Translations under genes and position numbers: made by a program
Notes under the pieces: model-generated
The model's database searches: none
What the model saw: the letters and a program-made list of their open reading frames with translations, nothing else
Told to the model about the DNA's origin: nothing
NCBI GenBank assembly: GCA_942493145.1
Contig: OW818679.1
Span: 1-64,000 of the forward strand
Direction: 5' to 3'
Origin: ENR-C20 sp942493145
GTDB taxonomy: Bacteria > Bacillota > Clostridia > Acetivibrionales > DTU013
Length of the DNA: 64,000 nucleotides
Part shown: piece by piece, positions 17,368 through 25,369 of the stretch
Layout of the letters: the number at the start of each line of letters is the position of its first letter
Numbering within the stretch: position 1 is the stretch's first letter

Positions 17368-18891
17368 ATGCTCAGGAAGATTAGGGCCGAAATTGTTGTT
17401 GCATGCATTGTTGCTACAATATTGTTCTGTGTTTTGATGTTGACACCTGTCACCGGTGTGGCCGACAATGGCGATTTTGCCAGGATCATGAATTCAACAG
17501 GCCTTGCGCATATATCATCGGATTACAATGACAGGTTCTTTGGTTTTGCAAACAGGGAATACAAGCTGACGGGCGGTATTCCAATGGCTGGAGGATATAT
17601 TTCTTCGGAAATACCTTTGGTTTGGCTGGCAATCTTCATTTGCAGGTCAGTATCCAATAATGGGATATTTGATATCAGATTTCTTTCCATTTTATATTCT
17701 GTCATATTTGTCATTGCCTTTTACCTTATCATCAGGTCGTTCCGCAAGATGTCGGCACTGGCATATGTGTCTTTGAGCCTGCTGCTGATATGGGTTTTTA
17801 CAGATATAGGATATATCGCTTATTTCAATTCATTCTATGGGGAGGCTGTATCTCTGGTGTTCCTTCTACTGATGACCGGGGGAGCGCTTCAGCTGATCAG
17901 CGGGACTGCTGCTAAAGAAAGACCGCAAATGCCGGCTCTTATAGCATTTTATACAGGTGCTGCTTTTTTTATATCTGCAAAAGTGCAGAATATCCCATCC
18001 GGGATACTGGTGTTGCTCTTCGGGTTGAGATTCATAAGCCTCAGGAAGGACAAGCCCTGGAGAGTAGTGGTGGTGGTGTCCTCCATAGTGATTTTGGGGG
18101 CAGCATTCCTGACGTTTGCAACAGTATCAAAGGATATAAAGATTTGTAATAAGTACCAGTCGGTTTTTTTCGGCATTCTCAAGGATTCTCCCGATCCTGT
18201 AGCTGATTTGACTGAGTTGGGACTGGATACAGGATACTCGGTTCTCGCCGGGACAAACTACTTTATGGAGGAGTATCCCATAGACATTCGGTCACAGGAA
18301 TTTAAAGAGGATATTTATGACAAAGTGAAATATACCACAGTTGCGGGGTTTTATCTGCGACATCCGGACAGGTTTTTATTGAAGTTGGAAGTAGCTTCGG
18401 CCAATGCATTCAGATTGAAACAGGGCATGGGAAATTTCGAAAAAGCCGCCGGAAAGGGATCTGGATCGACTGCAGACTATCTTGACAGTTGGAGTGATTT
18501 TAAATCAGACCACCTTCCAAATAAACTTTCATTTGTTATGCGCTTCTTTTCATTATGCCTGCTCCTCCTGTGCATCGAATATATAAGGGCAGTGGGGAAT
18601 GGCACAGGATTTCGCAGAAACAAAGTGAATAAGAAGAAGGAATCAGGGGCATTATGTACAGGCAATATGCTTCTGATTGAATACTTGATGGTACTGTTCA
18701 TGATTGCTGCCTCCCAGCTTGTCATACCGTTGATAGGTGACGGAGAGGCTGATCTTGGCAAACATCTTTTCCTTTTTAATGCAGCATTCGACATGCTGTT
18801 CGTCGCTTTGTCGGTGTATGCTGTCCATTGTTCGACAAGAGCAGCTATATACTTGAAAATATGCTATAATAATCGTAAGCAATATGAATAG
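17368..18891 (+). CDS. Polytopic membrane protein, possibly a GT-C-type glycan biosynthesis transferase
   Basis: About 507 residues from the ATG at 17368 (GGAG 8 nt upstream; a TTG at 17350 precedes the ribosome binding site). There are around ten hydrophobic helices. An acidic motif follows the first helix (VADNGDFARIM), as in GT-C glycosyltransferases, where an Asp in the first extracytoplasmic loop binds lipid-linked sugar. The text GVADNGDF and YFNSFYGEAVS recall WsfD-like glycan biosynthesis proteins. The membrane topology is clear; the catalytic role is inference. It stands before a DNA-repair methyltransferase gene with an 18-bp gap. Confidence 0.5.
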   Translation: MLRKIRAEIVVACIVATILFCVLMLTPVTGVADNGDFARIMNSTGLAHISSDYNDRFFGFANREYKLTGGIPMAGGYISSEIPLVWLAIFICRSVSNNGIFDIRFLSILYSVIFVIAFYLIIRSFRKMSALAYVSLSLLLIWVFTDIGYIAYFNSFYGEAVSLVFLLLMTGGALQLISGTAAKERPQMPALIAFYTGAAFFISAKVQNIPSGILVLLFGLRFISLRKDKPWRVVVVVSSIVILGAAFLTFATVSKDIKICNKYQSVFFGILKDSPDPVADLTELGLDTGYSVLAGTNYFMEEYPIDIRSQEFKEDIYDKVKYTTVAGFYLRHPDRFLLKLEVASANAFRLKQGMGNFEKAAGKGSGSTADYLDSWSDFKSDHLPNKLSFVMRFFSLCLLLLCIEYIRAVGNGTGFRRNKVNKKKESGALCTGNMLLIEYLMVLFMIAASQLVIPLIGDGEADLGKHLFLFNAAFDMLFVALSVYAVHCSTRAAIYLKICYNNRKQYE

Positions 18892-18909
18892 AAGGAAGGT
18901 AGTGCTTTT

Positions 18910-19434
18910 ATGAAAAAACAGGGAGCTGCCTTTTATAAATCGGATATAGGAATCCTTGAAATCAAAGGAACCGACGAGGGTATTAACTCGATAGAGTTTT
19001 TCCAGGGGATCGCAGGGCCGTTGATTGATGAGGATGGAGAAGCCTTTTTTACCAATGGGCTTAAAAATGGATCGGATTTGCCTGTCTGTGTTTCAGAATG
19101 TATCAGACAACTTGATGAATATTTCAGAGGCGTAAGAACGCAATTTGATCTGAAGTTGAATGTTATGGGCACGGATTTTCAAAAGAAAGTCTGGGAGCAG
19201 CTTGGCAGCATTCCCTTTGGGCATACGGCCACATATGCACAGATTGCAGTGGCTGCAGGCAACGACAAAGCTTGCAGAGCTGTCGGGAACGCAAACAACA
19301 AAAACAACATGCCCATAATTATACCCTGTCACAGGGTCGTTGGCAGCAACGGAAAATTGACGGGCTATGCCGGGGGACTTTGGCGCAAGGAATGGCTCCT
19401 TGCCCATGAAAAAAAGACCGCTTCAGTAAAATGA
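18910..19434 (+). CDS. ogt: Methylated-DNA--protein-cysteine S-methyltransferase
   Basis: 174 residues. The acceptor cysteine is C140 in IIPCHRVVGSNG, and the helix-turn-helix and Asn hinge (GHTATYAQIA, CRAVGNANNKNN) are present, followed by the LTGYAGGLWRKEWLLAHE end. It removes O6-methyl from guanine and O4-methyl from thymine in DNA by suicidal transfer. The N-terminal domain is Ogt-like without the Ada zinc domain. GAAGGAAGG lies upstream of the ATG. Its 3' end faces the lipid kinase gene. Confidence 0.93.
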   Translation: MKKQGAAFYKSDIGILEIKGTDEGINSIEFFQGIAGPLIDEDGEAFFTNGLKNGSDLPVCVSECIRQLDEYFRGVRTQFDLKLNVMGTDFQKKVWEQLGSIPFGHTATYAQIAVAAGNDKACRAVGNANNKNNMPIIIPCHRVVGSNGKLTGYAGGLWRKEWLLAHEKKTASVK

Positions 19435-19441
19435 AATGCAA

Positions 19442-19479
19442 ATCAGATCAATAACTCCATATCAGATTAAGAACTCCAT
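19442..19479. repeat. 19-bp tandem repeat between convergent genes
   Basis: atcagatcaataactccat (19442-19460) is followed by a copy differing at two positions (19461-19479), in the 50-bp gap between ogt and the lipid kinase gene. Confidence 0.85.
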
Positions 19480-19484
19480 ATCTG

Positions 19485-20378
19485 TCACTTAAGATAAGTG
19501 AACTTCAATCCCGATGGAATAATATCAAAAGTTGCCTTAGATACCATGGATATCTCGCCGTCTACATTCATTGCAATAGGTTCCTTTGAAACCACCGACA
19601 CTTTGCTGCCCTTGTAAAAATGGACCTCTTTAAGAGAGCCATGCTGACCTTTCATAAACATCGGAAAAAGTCGGAACATCCTGGGCCGGGATACTCTTTC
19701 TATAACACAGATATCGAATCTGCCGTCTGTAATGTCGGCCTCCGGAAGTGCGAGCATTCCTCCTCCGTAATATCTGCCGTTGCCGATTGCAACCAGTAAT
19801 GCATTTACATTCATTTTATTGCCGTCGATATCGATTTCAAGAAGCTTTGAGGAGCTGTGCAGGATAGTGGACAACAGCCCGAGGACATACGCCATCTTGC
19901 CGCTGACCAGAGGAATCTTTTTGAAATGGTTGGTACTGTGGACCACCTGTGCATCAAAGCCAAGTGATGAAATATTTATATAGAACTTACCGTTGGTTCC
20001 TGCAATGTCAACCAGTCTTTCTTCACCCTCTATGGTCAGGGGTATGATATCCTTCAGATGGATATCGGGAAGGACACTGCGGATAAAATCATTGCCTGAA
20101 CCTGCAGGTATAACTGCCAGACAGCTGCCGGTGCCGGCCATCCCGTTAAGTACCTCATTCAGGGTACCGTCTCCGCCGACTGAGTATATCCTGCAGTCTT
20201 CTGCCAGGGAGTAGGCTCGTGCTAATTCGGTAGCATGTCCGGGGTATTTTGTTGTTTCTACGACATAGTCTTCTGTTTTGAACTTATCACTGTTGTTGAA
20301 ATAATCGTGTATCTCAGGGATGAGCTTGTAGGTCTTACCTTTACCGGCGACAGGGTTCACTATGAAGATATGTCTCAC
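19485..20378 (-). CDS. Diacylglycerol/lipid kinase family protein (YegS/DgkB-like)
   Basis: 297 residues, the family's normal length. NPVAGKGKT at the N-terminus and GGDGTLNEVLNGMAG form the nucleotide-binding motifs of the DAG kinase catalytic domain, with IPAGSGNDFIRS next. It phosphorylates a lipid, most likely diacylglycerol, returning it to phosphatidic acid, as DgkB does in Firmicutes. The ATG overlaps the stop of the upstream bacteriohemerythrin gene (ATGA at 20378-20375), so the two are translationally coupled on the minus strand. Confidence 0.92.
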   Translation of the reverse strand: MRHIFIVNPVAGKGKTYKLIPEIHDYFNNSDKFKTEDYVVETTKYPGHATELARAYSLAEDCRIYSVGGDGTLNEVLNGMAGTGSCLAVIPAGSGNDFIRSVLPDIHLKDIIPLTIEGEERLVDIAGTNGKFYINISSLGFDAQVVHSTNHFKKIPLVSGKMAYVLGLLSTILHSSSKLLEIDIDGNKMNVNALLVAIGNGRYYGGGMLALPEADITDGRFDICVIERVSRPRMFRLFPMFMKGQHGSLKEVHFYKGSKVSVVSKEPIAMNVDGEISMVSKATFDIIPSGLKFTYLK

Positions 20379-20797
20379 TGTGTACCTCCCATACCTGCGC
20401 TTTTTAGGAACTCTACATATTTCTTATCAGTATCAAGGATGTGACCGCTGACCCAATCAGACAGGAAATTCAATATTTCAAGCAAAGTTTCGCTTTGGTT
20501 TCCTTCAAGATCCTTACCGGATATCTTTTTACATCTTTTTATAAAAAAAGCATGCTCAAACGTGTGTTTTTCGAAATCGGAATAACCATACTTTTCAAGC
20601 AGTTCTTCCTCATATCCGAAATGATATTCGGTATAATCGGTCAACTCCTTAAGAATCTGTATTATTTCGTCATAATGATCGAAATCATCACGTAATAATG
20701 CCGTATAAGATAACCTGCTGCCAATTTCGAAAAGTTTCTGGTGTTGTTTGTCAATCTCACTGATTTCGAAGCTGTAACTATCCTTCCAGTTGAACAT
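20375..20797 (-). CDS. Bacteriohemerythrin
   Basis: 140 residues of single-domain hemerythrin. All seven di-iron ligands are visible: H19 (DKQHQ), H59 and E63 (YHFGYEEE), H78 and H82 (KHTFEH), H119 and D124 (GHILDTD). The protein binds O2 reversibly, and in anaerobes may scavenge, sense or deliver oxygen. AAGGAG precedes the ATG by 8 nt and a good promoter lies just upstream. The overlap with the lipid kinase gene is unusual and suggests joint expression, but no functional link is known to me. Confidence 0.95.
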   Translation of the reverse strand: MFNWKDSYSFEISEIDKQHQKLFEIGSRLSYTALLRDDFDHYDEIIQILKELTDYTEYHFGYEEELLEKYGYSDFEKHTFEHAFFIKRCKKISGKDLEGNQSETLLEILNFLSDWVSGHILDTDKKYVEFLKSAGMGGTQ

Positions 20798-20829
20798 AGC
20801 AAGTTCTCCTTTGTTTCTCTATTTATTTT

Positions 20830-20858
20830 ATTATAGTCCAGCTTGTCGAATAAGGCAA
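20830..20858 (-). promoter_or_regulatory. Promoter of the bacteriohemerythrin-lipid kinase operon
   Basis: On the minus strand TTGCCT (20858-20853), 17-bp spacer, TATAAT (20835-20830), 33 nt before the ATG at 20797. Confidence 0.6.
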
Positions 20859-20881
20859 TTGACAAAAACAATAGTGGGGGG

Positions 20882-21844
20882 TCAATTGATTAAATGACCC
20901 CTGGTGTTGATTCCTCCGATCCCCTTGAGCCCTGATTGTGTATCTTCCGCAATCTTCTCTGCAGTCACGAAATGCCTGGAATCCGTCATAGCGACACTGT
21001 CTGCAACTTTTGCCGGATCCAGTGCATGAATGAGTACCCTGCCAGGAGAACTTGCGAAGTTGGCACCTGCATCCATTATGCCTTCATAATACGATTGGCA
21101 GGCCCCTGCAAAGATACAGAGCTTATCCATATCTCTCTGGTAACTCCTCGCATTCTGCACTGATTTGATAAAATATGACGAGTTTCTGTAATTATCGAGA
21201 CTGTTCAGTTTTGCCGATCCTTTTTTTATACCATCGTGACCGGTGACTACCAGGATGTCCGCCCTGGTTTTTTCTAAAAGCCTCACAACATAGTCCGGCT
21301 GTTCACTTTCGGGAATTTCTTTTCCTGAGAAAATCAGGTTTGAGCCTCTATAGAAATCATATGACATATCCAGAAAGTCGCCGCTGGAGTCAAGGTGCAG
21401 AATTTTTCCAGGTGTTCCGCGGTGCTTGGCCAGATATGACAGGAATTCGCCGAAACCCCTGACCCCCCCGAAGCCTCTGAAAGTCCCATAAGAATTATTG
21501 GATACAAAAGACCGGGAGGACCCATCAGGCGGTGAGGACTCATCAGACGGGGAGGACCCATCAGCCCGGAAGCGCCCGTTAGATCTGTATGGCCTGTATC
21601 TGCCGTACGGCCTGTATACTCCGTTGGGGCTGTATCCCAGGCTGCTTTGTATCTGTTGCCTTACAAACCTCGGCTGTTGCCATTCAAGATCATCCTCTGA
21701 AGCATCGGCTTCTATTCTGTACAATAAACCCTTCAAAATGTATTTTTTTCCTTCTGATTTTTCTTCTATAGCTGAAACTCTGAAAAGAACATCGCCACCA
21801 TAAGACTTTCTGGTAACTGCATCACCTGTTCTGAAACCGCTCAT
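20882..21844 (-). CDS. yabG: Sporulation-specific cysteine protease YabG
   Basis: 320 residues. The N-terminal SH3-like segment GDAVTRKSYGGDVLFRV and the C-terminal protease domain identify YabG. The catalytic pair is H203 (VVTGHDG) and C249 (FAGACQS), matching the His/Cys pair known for the family. YabG is made in the mother cell late in sporulation and trims spore coat and, in Clostridioides, germination proteins. Residues ~70-130 form a Tyr/Arg/Gly- and Ser/Pro/Asp-rich insertion (YRPYGRYRPYRSNG, then SSPSDESSPPDGSS) partly coded by 18-bp tandem repeats. Usual family length is nearer 290, so this insertion is extra. The gene is the best evidence that the organism sporulates. Confidence 0.93.
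   Translation of the reverse strand: MSGFRTGDAVTRKSYGGDVLFRVSAIEEKSEGKKYILKGLLYRIEADASEDDLEWQQPRFVRQQIQSSLGYSPNGVYRPYGRYRPYRSNGRFRADGSSPSDESSPPDGSSRSFVSNNSYGTFRGFGGVRGFGEFLSYLAKHRGTPGKILHLDSSGDFLDMSYDFYRGSNLIFSGKEIPESEQPDYVVRLLEKTRADILVVTGHDGIKKGSAKLNSLDNYRNSSYFIKSVQNARSYQRDMDKLCIFAGACQSYYEGIMDAGANFASSPGRVLIHALDPAKVADSVAMTDSRHFVTAEKIAEDTQSGLKGIGGINTRGHLIN
21516..21569 (-). repeat. Three tandem 18-bp repeats inside yabG
   Basis: Three units of the form gaggacYcatcagRcggK (21516-21533, 21534-21551, 21552-21569) encode a repeated six-residue Ser/Pro/Asp segment. The array is in frame. Confidence 0.88.
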
Positions 21845-21951
21845 ATCCCCATTCCTCTGATTTACATAAAGCTTTGTAATACATAATATGGAATGGTTGG
21901 TTTTTGGGAACAGTCACCTATGACATTGATTCCTGGCAGGCTGCGGGAATT

Positions 21952-21987
21952 AAAAAAAACGCAGAGTCCTGTTTGGACTGCTGCGTT
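21952..21987 (-). terminator. Rho-independent terminator of the cytidylate-kinase-like gene
   Basis: On the minus strand AACGCAG-C-AGTCC pairs with GGACT-C-TGCGTT across a 5-nt loop and runs into eight T. It lies 24 nt after the stop codon. Confidence 0.88.
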
Positions 21988-22010
21988 ATGTCAATGGATA
22001 AATGAATTGA

Positions 22011-22562
22011 TTATTTGTAAGACTTCATTATTAGCGCTGCAACCTCTTCAGGTGTGAGAGAGGTGGTATCGACAACGAGATCGAAATTGCCCATATTAGA
22101 GCAATCAACGCCATATTTTGATGAATATCTGAGATTTTCACTTGCTTTTCTCTGAAGGATCTTTTTCTTTGCGTCCTCCACATCAGAATAGGATTCGATG
22201 GAACCCCTCTGGGCTTCAAGGATTCTTTTTGCAGCAGTAGTCGGGTCTGTAGACAGGTAAACCTTGAAGGTATCGGGCACAAAATGCCAGGCCATCCTTG
22301 AGTCAAGGATAAGGTCCTCGTCTCTCTTTCCTGCTTCTGTAAGTGCGGTGTCGATTTCGACATCAATTTCGGTATGAGTCTCCATATATTTATTGAACTC
22401 AAGAACATCCATGCCGTACTTTTGAGCCAGCGACCTGTGGAAAACGCCGGTGGAGTAAAGGTTCAGGCCATAGGTGTCCTTTATGATACTGCAGACGGTT
22501 GTCTTACCGCTGCCAAGGTCTCCGGTTATTGATATTTTTATCTTTTTGCGGTTATTACTCAT
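22011..22562 (-). CDS. Cytidylate kinase-like P-loop kinase
   Basis: 183 residues from the ATG at 22562 (GGAGG 7 nt upstream); a TTG at 22574 overlaps that site and is unlikely. The P-loop is ITGDLGSGKTTV, and the lid region includes KRILEAQRGS and RKASENLRYSSKYGVD. The pattern fits the (d)CMP kinase / AAA_33 group, in which several divergent members of unknown substrate exist in Clostridia alongside a true cmk. It probably phosphorylates a nucleoside monophosphate or similar small molecule. It is transcribed alone, with its own terminator. Confidence 0.8.
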   Translation of the reverse strand: MSNNRKKIKISITGDLGSGKTTVCSIIKDTYGLNLYSTGVFHRSLAQKYGMDVLEFNKYMETHTEIDVEIDTALTEAGKRDEDLILDSRMAWHFVPDTFKVYLSTDPTTAAKRILEAQRGSIESYSDVEDAKKKILQRKASENLRYSSKYGVDCSNMGNFDLVVDTTSLTPEEVAALIMKSYK

Positions 22563-22682
22563 TATAGCCTCCAAGCTTAAGGGTCAAATAATATTCTACA
22601 AAAAAATTATAGCAGAATAAATTGGGATATGGCTATATATTGCAGAAAGAAATTATATTTAATACAATTAGAACAAATGTTC

Positions 22683-22711
22683 TTGACAAACATAGCAAAT
22701 AATGGTAAATT
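22683..22711 (+). promoter_or_regulatory. Promoter of the fibronectin III gene
   Basis: A perfect TTGACA (22683-22688), 17-bp spacer and TAAATT (22706-22711), followed by GGGAGG (22731-22736) and the ATG at 22743. Confidence 0.65.
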
Positions 22712-22742
22712 ATAGGAAAATAAACAACTCGGGAGGGACTAT

Positions 22743-24011
22743 ATGCGTAAGAATAAGACTGAAAAGATGTATTTCGCAGGTTTTTGGAGGCCGTTAAGTG
22801 CTTTTTTGGCCGGTTGCCTGATGATTATTGTACTTTCCGGCAATTATACCGAAGCAGCTGTGGCGTACGCGGGCTCCGGGTCTCATTTTGCTCCGGGGTT
22901 GTACGTGTCAGCAGCAAAGGTTGTCGATTCGGAGGAGCCTTCGGCACCTTCAGGTCTGGTGTCAATATATGTAACCTGCACTTCAATATCCATCGGCTGG
23001 GCAAAAGCGGCGGACAATGTGGGCGTCAAAGGCTATCATGTATACAGAAACGGAAAAAAGCTGGTTTCGACAACGTCACTGAGTTACACAAATACGGGCC
23101 TGGTGCCTGGAAAAGCATATTCATATTCAGTAAGGGCTTATGACGCAGCCGGAAACATTTCAGACTACAGCACAACCGTCAGGATTACTACAAAGAGTGA
23201 TTCGTTGCCACCGACAACGCCCGGGAAACCTCTGGCTACATCTGTAGGGCTGAGCTCCGTCGATCTTGAGTGGGAACCTTCAACAGACAATATAGACATC
23301 AAACGGTACGAGGTATATTGCAATGATAAAAAGGCGGGATCCACATCATCGACCTATCTTACCTGTAAAAACCTTGTTCCCGGAACCACATACGATTTTT
23401 ATATCAAGGCGCTGGATGTGTCGGGTAACTACTCAAGTCCTGGAGGAACTCTGTCAGTTACGATGAGTAAGGATAGCAGGCCGCCAACAGCGCCATCGGG
23501 GCTGGCAGCAACTTCAGTCACTGAAACAGGGGCGGTGCTTAACTGGTCTCCATCCTCAGACAATGTTAAAGTAAAGGGCTATGAAGTATTATGCAACGGT
23601 GTAAAAAAAGGTTCTTTGTCAAAAACCACATATAAATGCAGCGGTCTTACACCGGGAACCAGTTATGTGTATTCTGTAAGGGCCTATGACAATGCTGGGA
23701 ATGCCTCGGGGTACAGCACCGTTAACATAAAAACGGTAAAGGATGTTAAAGCTCCCGAAGCACCTGTCAATCTTGAGTATGAATTGAACGACACCTCGGT
23801 AACTCTCGAGTGGGAGGCCTCTACAGATGATGTAAAAGTAAAGACCTACTATATATACAAAAATGGTATTAAAATTGCCGAGACCGCCAAGATAACCAGG
23901 AATGTCAAGGTATCAAGCGGTATAGGAGTTTATCTTTTTATGATAAAGGCGGTGGATTTGGCGGGTAATGTCTCGGAGGGCAGCAATACAGTCCTTGTTA
24001 TCACAGTATAA
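22743..24011 (+). CDS. Secreted protein with four fibronectin type III domains
   Basis: 422 residues. A signal peptide with a basic start and a hydrophobic core (FLAGCLMIIVLSG) is followed by four consecutive FN3 domains at roughly 60-148, 155-240, 246-330 and 337-422. Each shows the tryptophan strand (IGWAKAADN, LEWEPSTDN, LNWSPSSDN, LEWEASTDD), the 'Y.VY.NG' strand and the 'AYDAAGN' end. No catalytic or anchoring domain follows, so it is likely an exported binding or spacer protein. Such FN3 arrays are usual in polysaccharide-degrading Clostridia, but no carbohydrate-binding module is present here. Confidence 0.9.
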   Translation: MRKNKTEKMYFAGFWRPLSAFLAGCLMIIVLSGNYTEAAVAYAGSGSHFAPGLYVSAAKVVDSEEPSAPSGLVSIYVTCTSISIGWAKAADNVGVKGYHVYRNGKKLVSTTSLSYTNTGLVPGKAYSYSVRAYDAAGNISDYSTTVRITTKSDSLPPTTPGKPLATSVGLSSVDLEWEPSTDNIDIKRYEVYCNDKKAGSTSSTYLTCKNLVPGTTYDFYIKALDVSGNYSSPGGTLSVTMSKDSRPPTAPSGLAATSVTETGAVLNWSPSSDNVKVKGYEVLCNGVKKGSLSKTTYKCSGLTPGTSYVYSVRAYDNAGNASGYSTVNIKTVKDVKAPEAPVNLEYELNDTSVTLEWEASTDDVKVKTYYIYKNGIKIAETAKITRNVKVSSGIGVYLFMIKAVDLAGNVSEGSNTVLVITV

Positions 24012-24022
24012 TTTGGTTTATA

Positions 24023-24042
24023 ATATTCAGTGTACTGAATAT
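24023..24042. promoter_or_regulatory. 8-bp inverted repeat upstream of the ketopantoate-reductase-like gene
   Basis: ATATTCAG-tgta-CTGAATAT is a perfect inverted repeat 12 bp after the previous stop and 20 bp before the GTG start. It could be a repressor site or a small hairpin in the leader. Confidence 0.5.
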
Positions 24043-24061
24043 CAGAAGGAGACACATACTG

Positions 24062-25006
24062 GTGAAAAGAATAGAAAAGGTTTATTTGTCGGGGCTTGGT
24101 GCTGTAGGCTGCGCATATGCCAGCATATTGCAGGATAAAGAACCCGGATTGCTTAAAGTGATTGCGGACAGGGAACGAATAAAAAAATATGAGGCTGAGG
24201 GCATTTATATAAACGGTAAGCAATACCGGTTTGATTTTGTAGAGCCTGAAGCTGAAGAAGCTGCGGCCGCGGCAGAGGCTAGTAAAGCAGATCTGATAAT
24301 AATCAGTGTAAAATACCACCAGCTTGGGCAGGCGATAAAGGACATCAGCAGATTCGTCGGAAGCGACACCATAATACTTTCGTTGCTTAACGGAATCAAC
24401 AGCGAAGAGATAATTGGGCGGCGTTACGGCATGGACAAACTTCTTTATTCATATTCATTAGGGATTGACGCCGTCAGGACAGGGACGAATGTGAATTTTA
24501 CCAAGCATGGGAAAATCGTATTCGGTGAGGTCAGAAATGATGTCCACTCTCCAAAGGTAACAGCGGTTGAGGAGCTTTTCAACAGGACTGGAGTCCCACA
24601 CTGGGTGCCCGAAGACATGATAAGGGAGCTGTGGTTCAAATTCATGGTAAATGTGGGCGGTAACCAGGTATCAGCTGTCTTGAGGGCCAACTATGGCACA
24701 ATACTTGAAATTAGTGAGGCTTCCGAGCTCATGAAAGCTGCAGCTCAGGAAGTGATAACGCTGGCCAGGAAAATCGGGATTACCATGTCAGAAAAAGATA
24801 TTGAAGAATTCTTCAGGGTATTCGGCACACTTTCACCTGAAGGTAAAACTTCAATGCTTCAGGATGTTGAAGCAGGCAGGAAAACTGAGGTGGAGATATT
24901 CGGAGGCGCAATGTTGGAGCTTGGCCTTAAGCATGGGGTAGACACGCCTGTTAACAGGGCTTTGTTCAATATTATCCGGTCCATGGAGCAGATGTATTTG
25001 AAGTGA
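24062..25006 (+). CDS. 2-dehydropantoate 2-reductase family protein (PanE/ApbA)
   Basis: 314 residues, the usual length. The Rossmann motif is LSGLGAVGCAYAS at the N-terminus, followed by a ketopantoate reductase C-terminal domain with WFKFMVNVGGNQVSAVL (the conserved Lys/Asn region), and TSMLQDVEAGRKTEVE near the end, which contains the family's substrate-binding serine. The enzyme reduces a 2-keto acid with NADPH; in pantothenate synthesis it makes pantoate. Clostridia often carry several paralogs acting on other substrates, and no panB or panC is adjacent, so the pathway is uncertain. Start is GTG at 24062 with AGAAGGAGA upstream. Confidence 0.85.
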   Translation: MKRIEKVYLSGLGAVGCAYASILQDKEPGLLKVIADRERIKKYEAEGIYINGKQYRFDFVEPEAEEAAAAAEASKADLIIISVKYHQLGQAIKDISRFVGSDTIILSLLNGINSEEIIGRRYGMDKLLYSYSLGIDAVRTGTNVNFTKHGKIVFGEVRNDVHSPKVTAVEELFNRTGVPHWVPEDMIRELWFKFMVNVGGNQVSAVLRANYGTILEISEASELMKAAAQEVITLARKIGITMSEKDIEEFFRVFGTLSPEGKTSMLQDVEAGRKTEVEIFGGAMLELGLKHGVDTPVNRALFNIIRSMEQMYLK

Positions 25007-25078
25007 ATACAGCGATGCATTGACATATTGTATTAATATTATATTCGTAAGTATATGGACAAGGAGAGGAAGAATTAT

Positions 25079-25294
25079 ATGGCAGTAAGTTATAACATAG
25101 TATTTAATGTTGAAGAGGCGACACATTGGATTTGTTTTGATGAGGATGAAGCCAGAGAACTGATACCGCAAAAGCCATATGGCTTACAAAAAGAAACCGC
25201 TGAAGGAAAGACTGCTTATTTTATAATCAATGAAAAAGGCGTCAAAACGTATGACGCCTGGAAAACCAGAAGAGGAGATTATATAAGCGTTTGA
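25079..25294 (+). CDS. Small hypothetical protein
   Basis: 71 residues from the ATG at 25079, ten nucleotides after AAGGAGAGG. It is soluble, with a compact alpha/beta composition (EEATHWICFDEDEARELI, AYFIINEKGVKTYDAW). I do not recognise a family. A TTGACA at 25020-25025 may be its -35. The gene lies between panE-like and the convergent oadB, and its 3' side runs into a 23-bp tandem repeat. Confidence 0.55.
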   Translation: MAVSYNIVFNVEEATHWICFDEDEARELIPQKPYGLQKETAEGKTAYFIINEKGVKTYDAWKTRRGDYISV

Positions 25295-25300
25295 TGATGT

Positions 25301-25369
25301 GCTATTTAAGCAGCTGTCGAACCGCTATTTAAGTAGCTGTCGAACCGCTACTTAAGCAACTGCGGGATC
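25301..25369. repeat. Three 23-bp tandem repeats overlapping the oadB stop codon
   Basis: gctatttaagcagctgtcgaacc (23 bp) occurs at 25301-25323, again with one change at 25324-25346, and as a diverged third copy at 25347-25369 that forms the end of oadB. The two outer copies look like duplicates of the gene's own 3' end. Confidence 0.85.
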
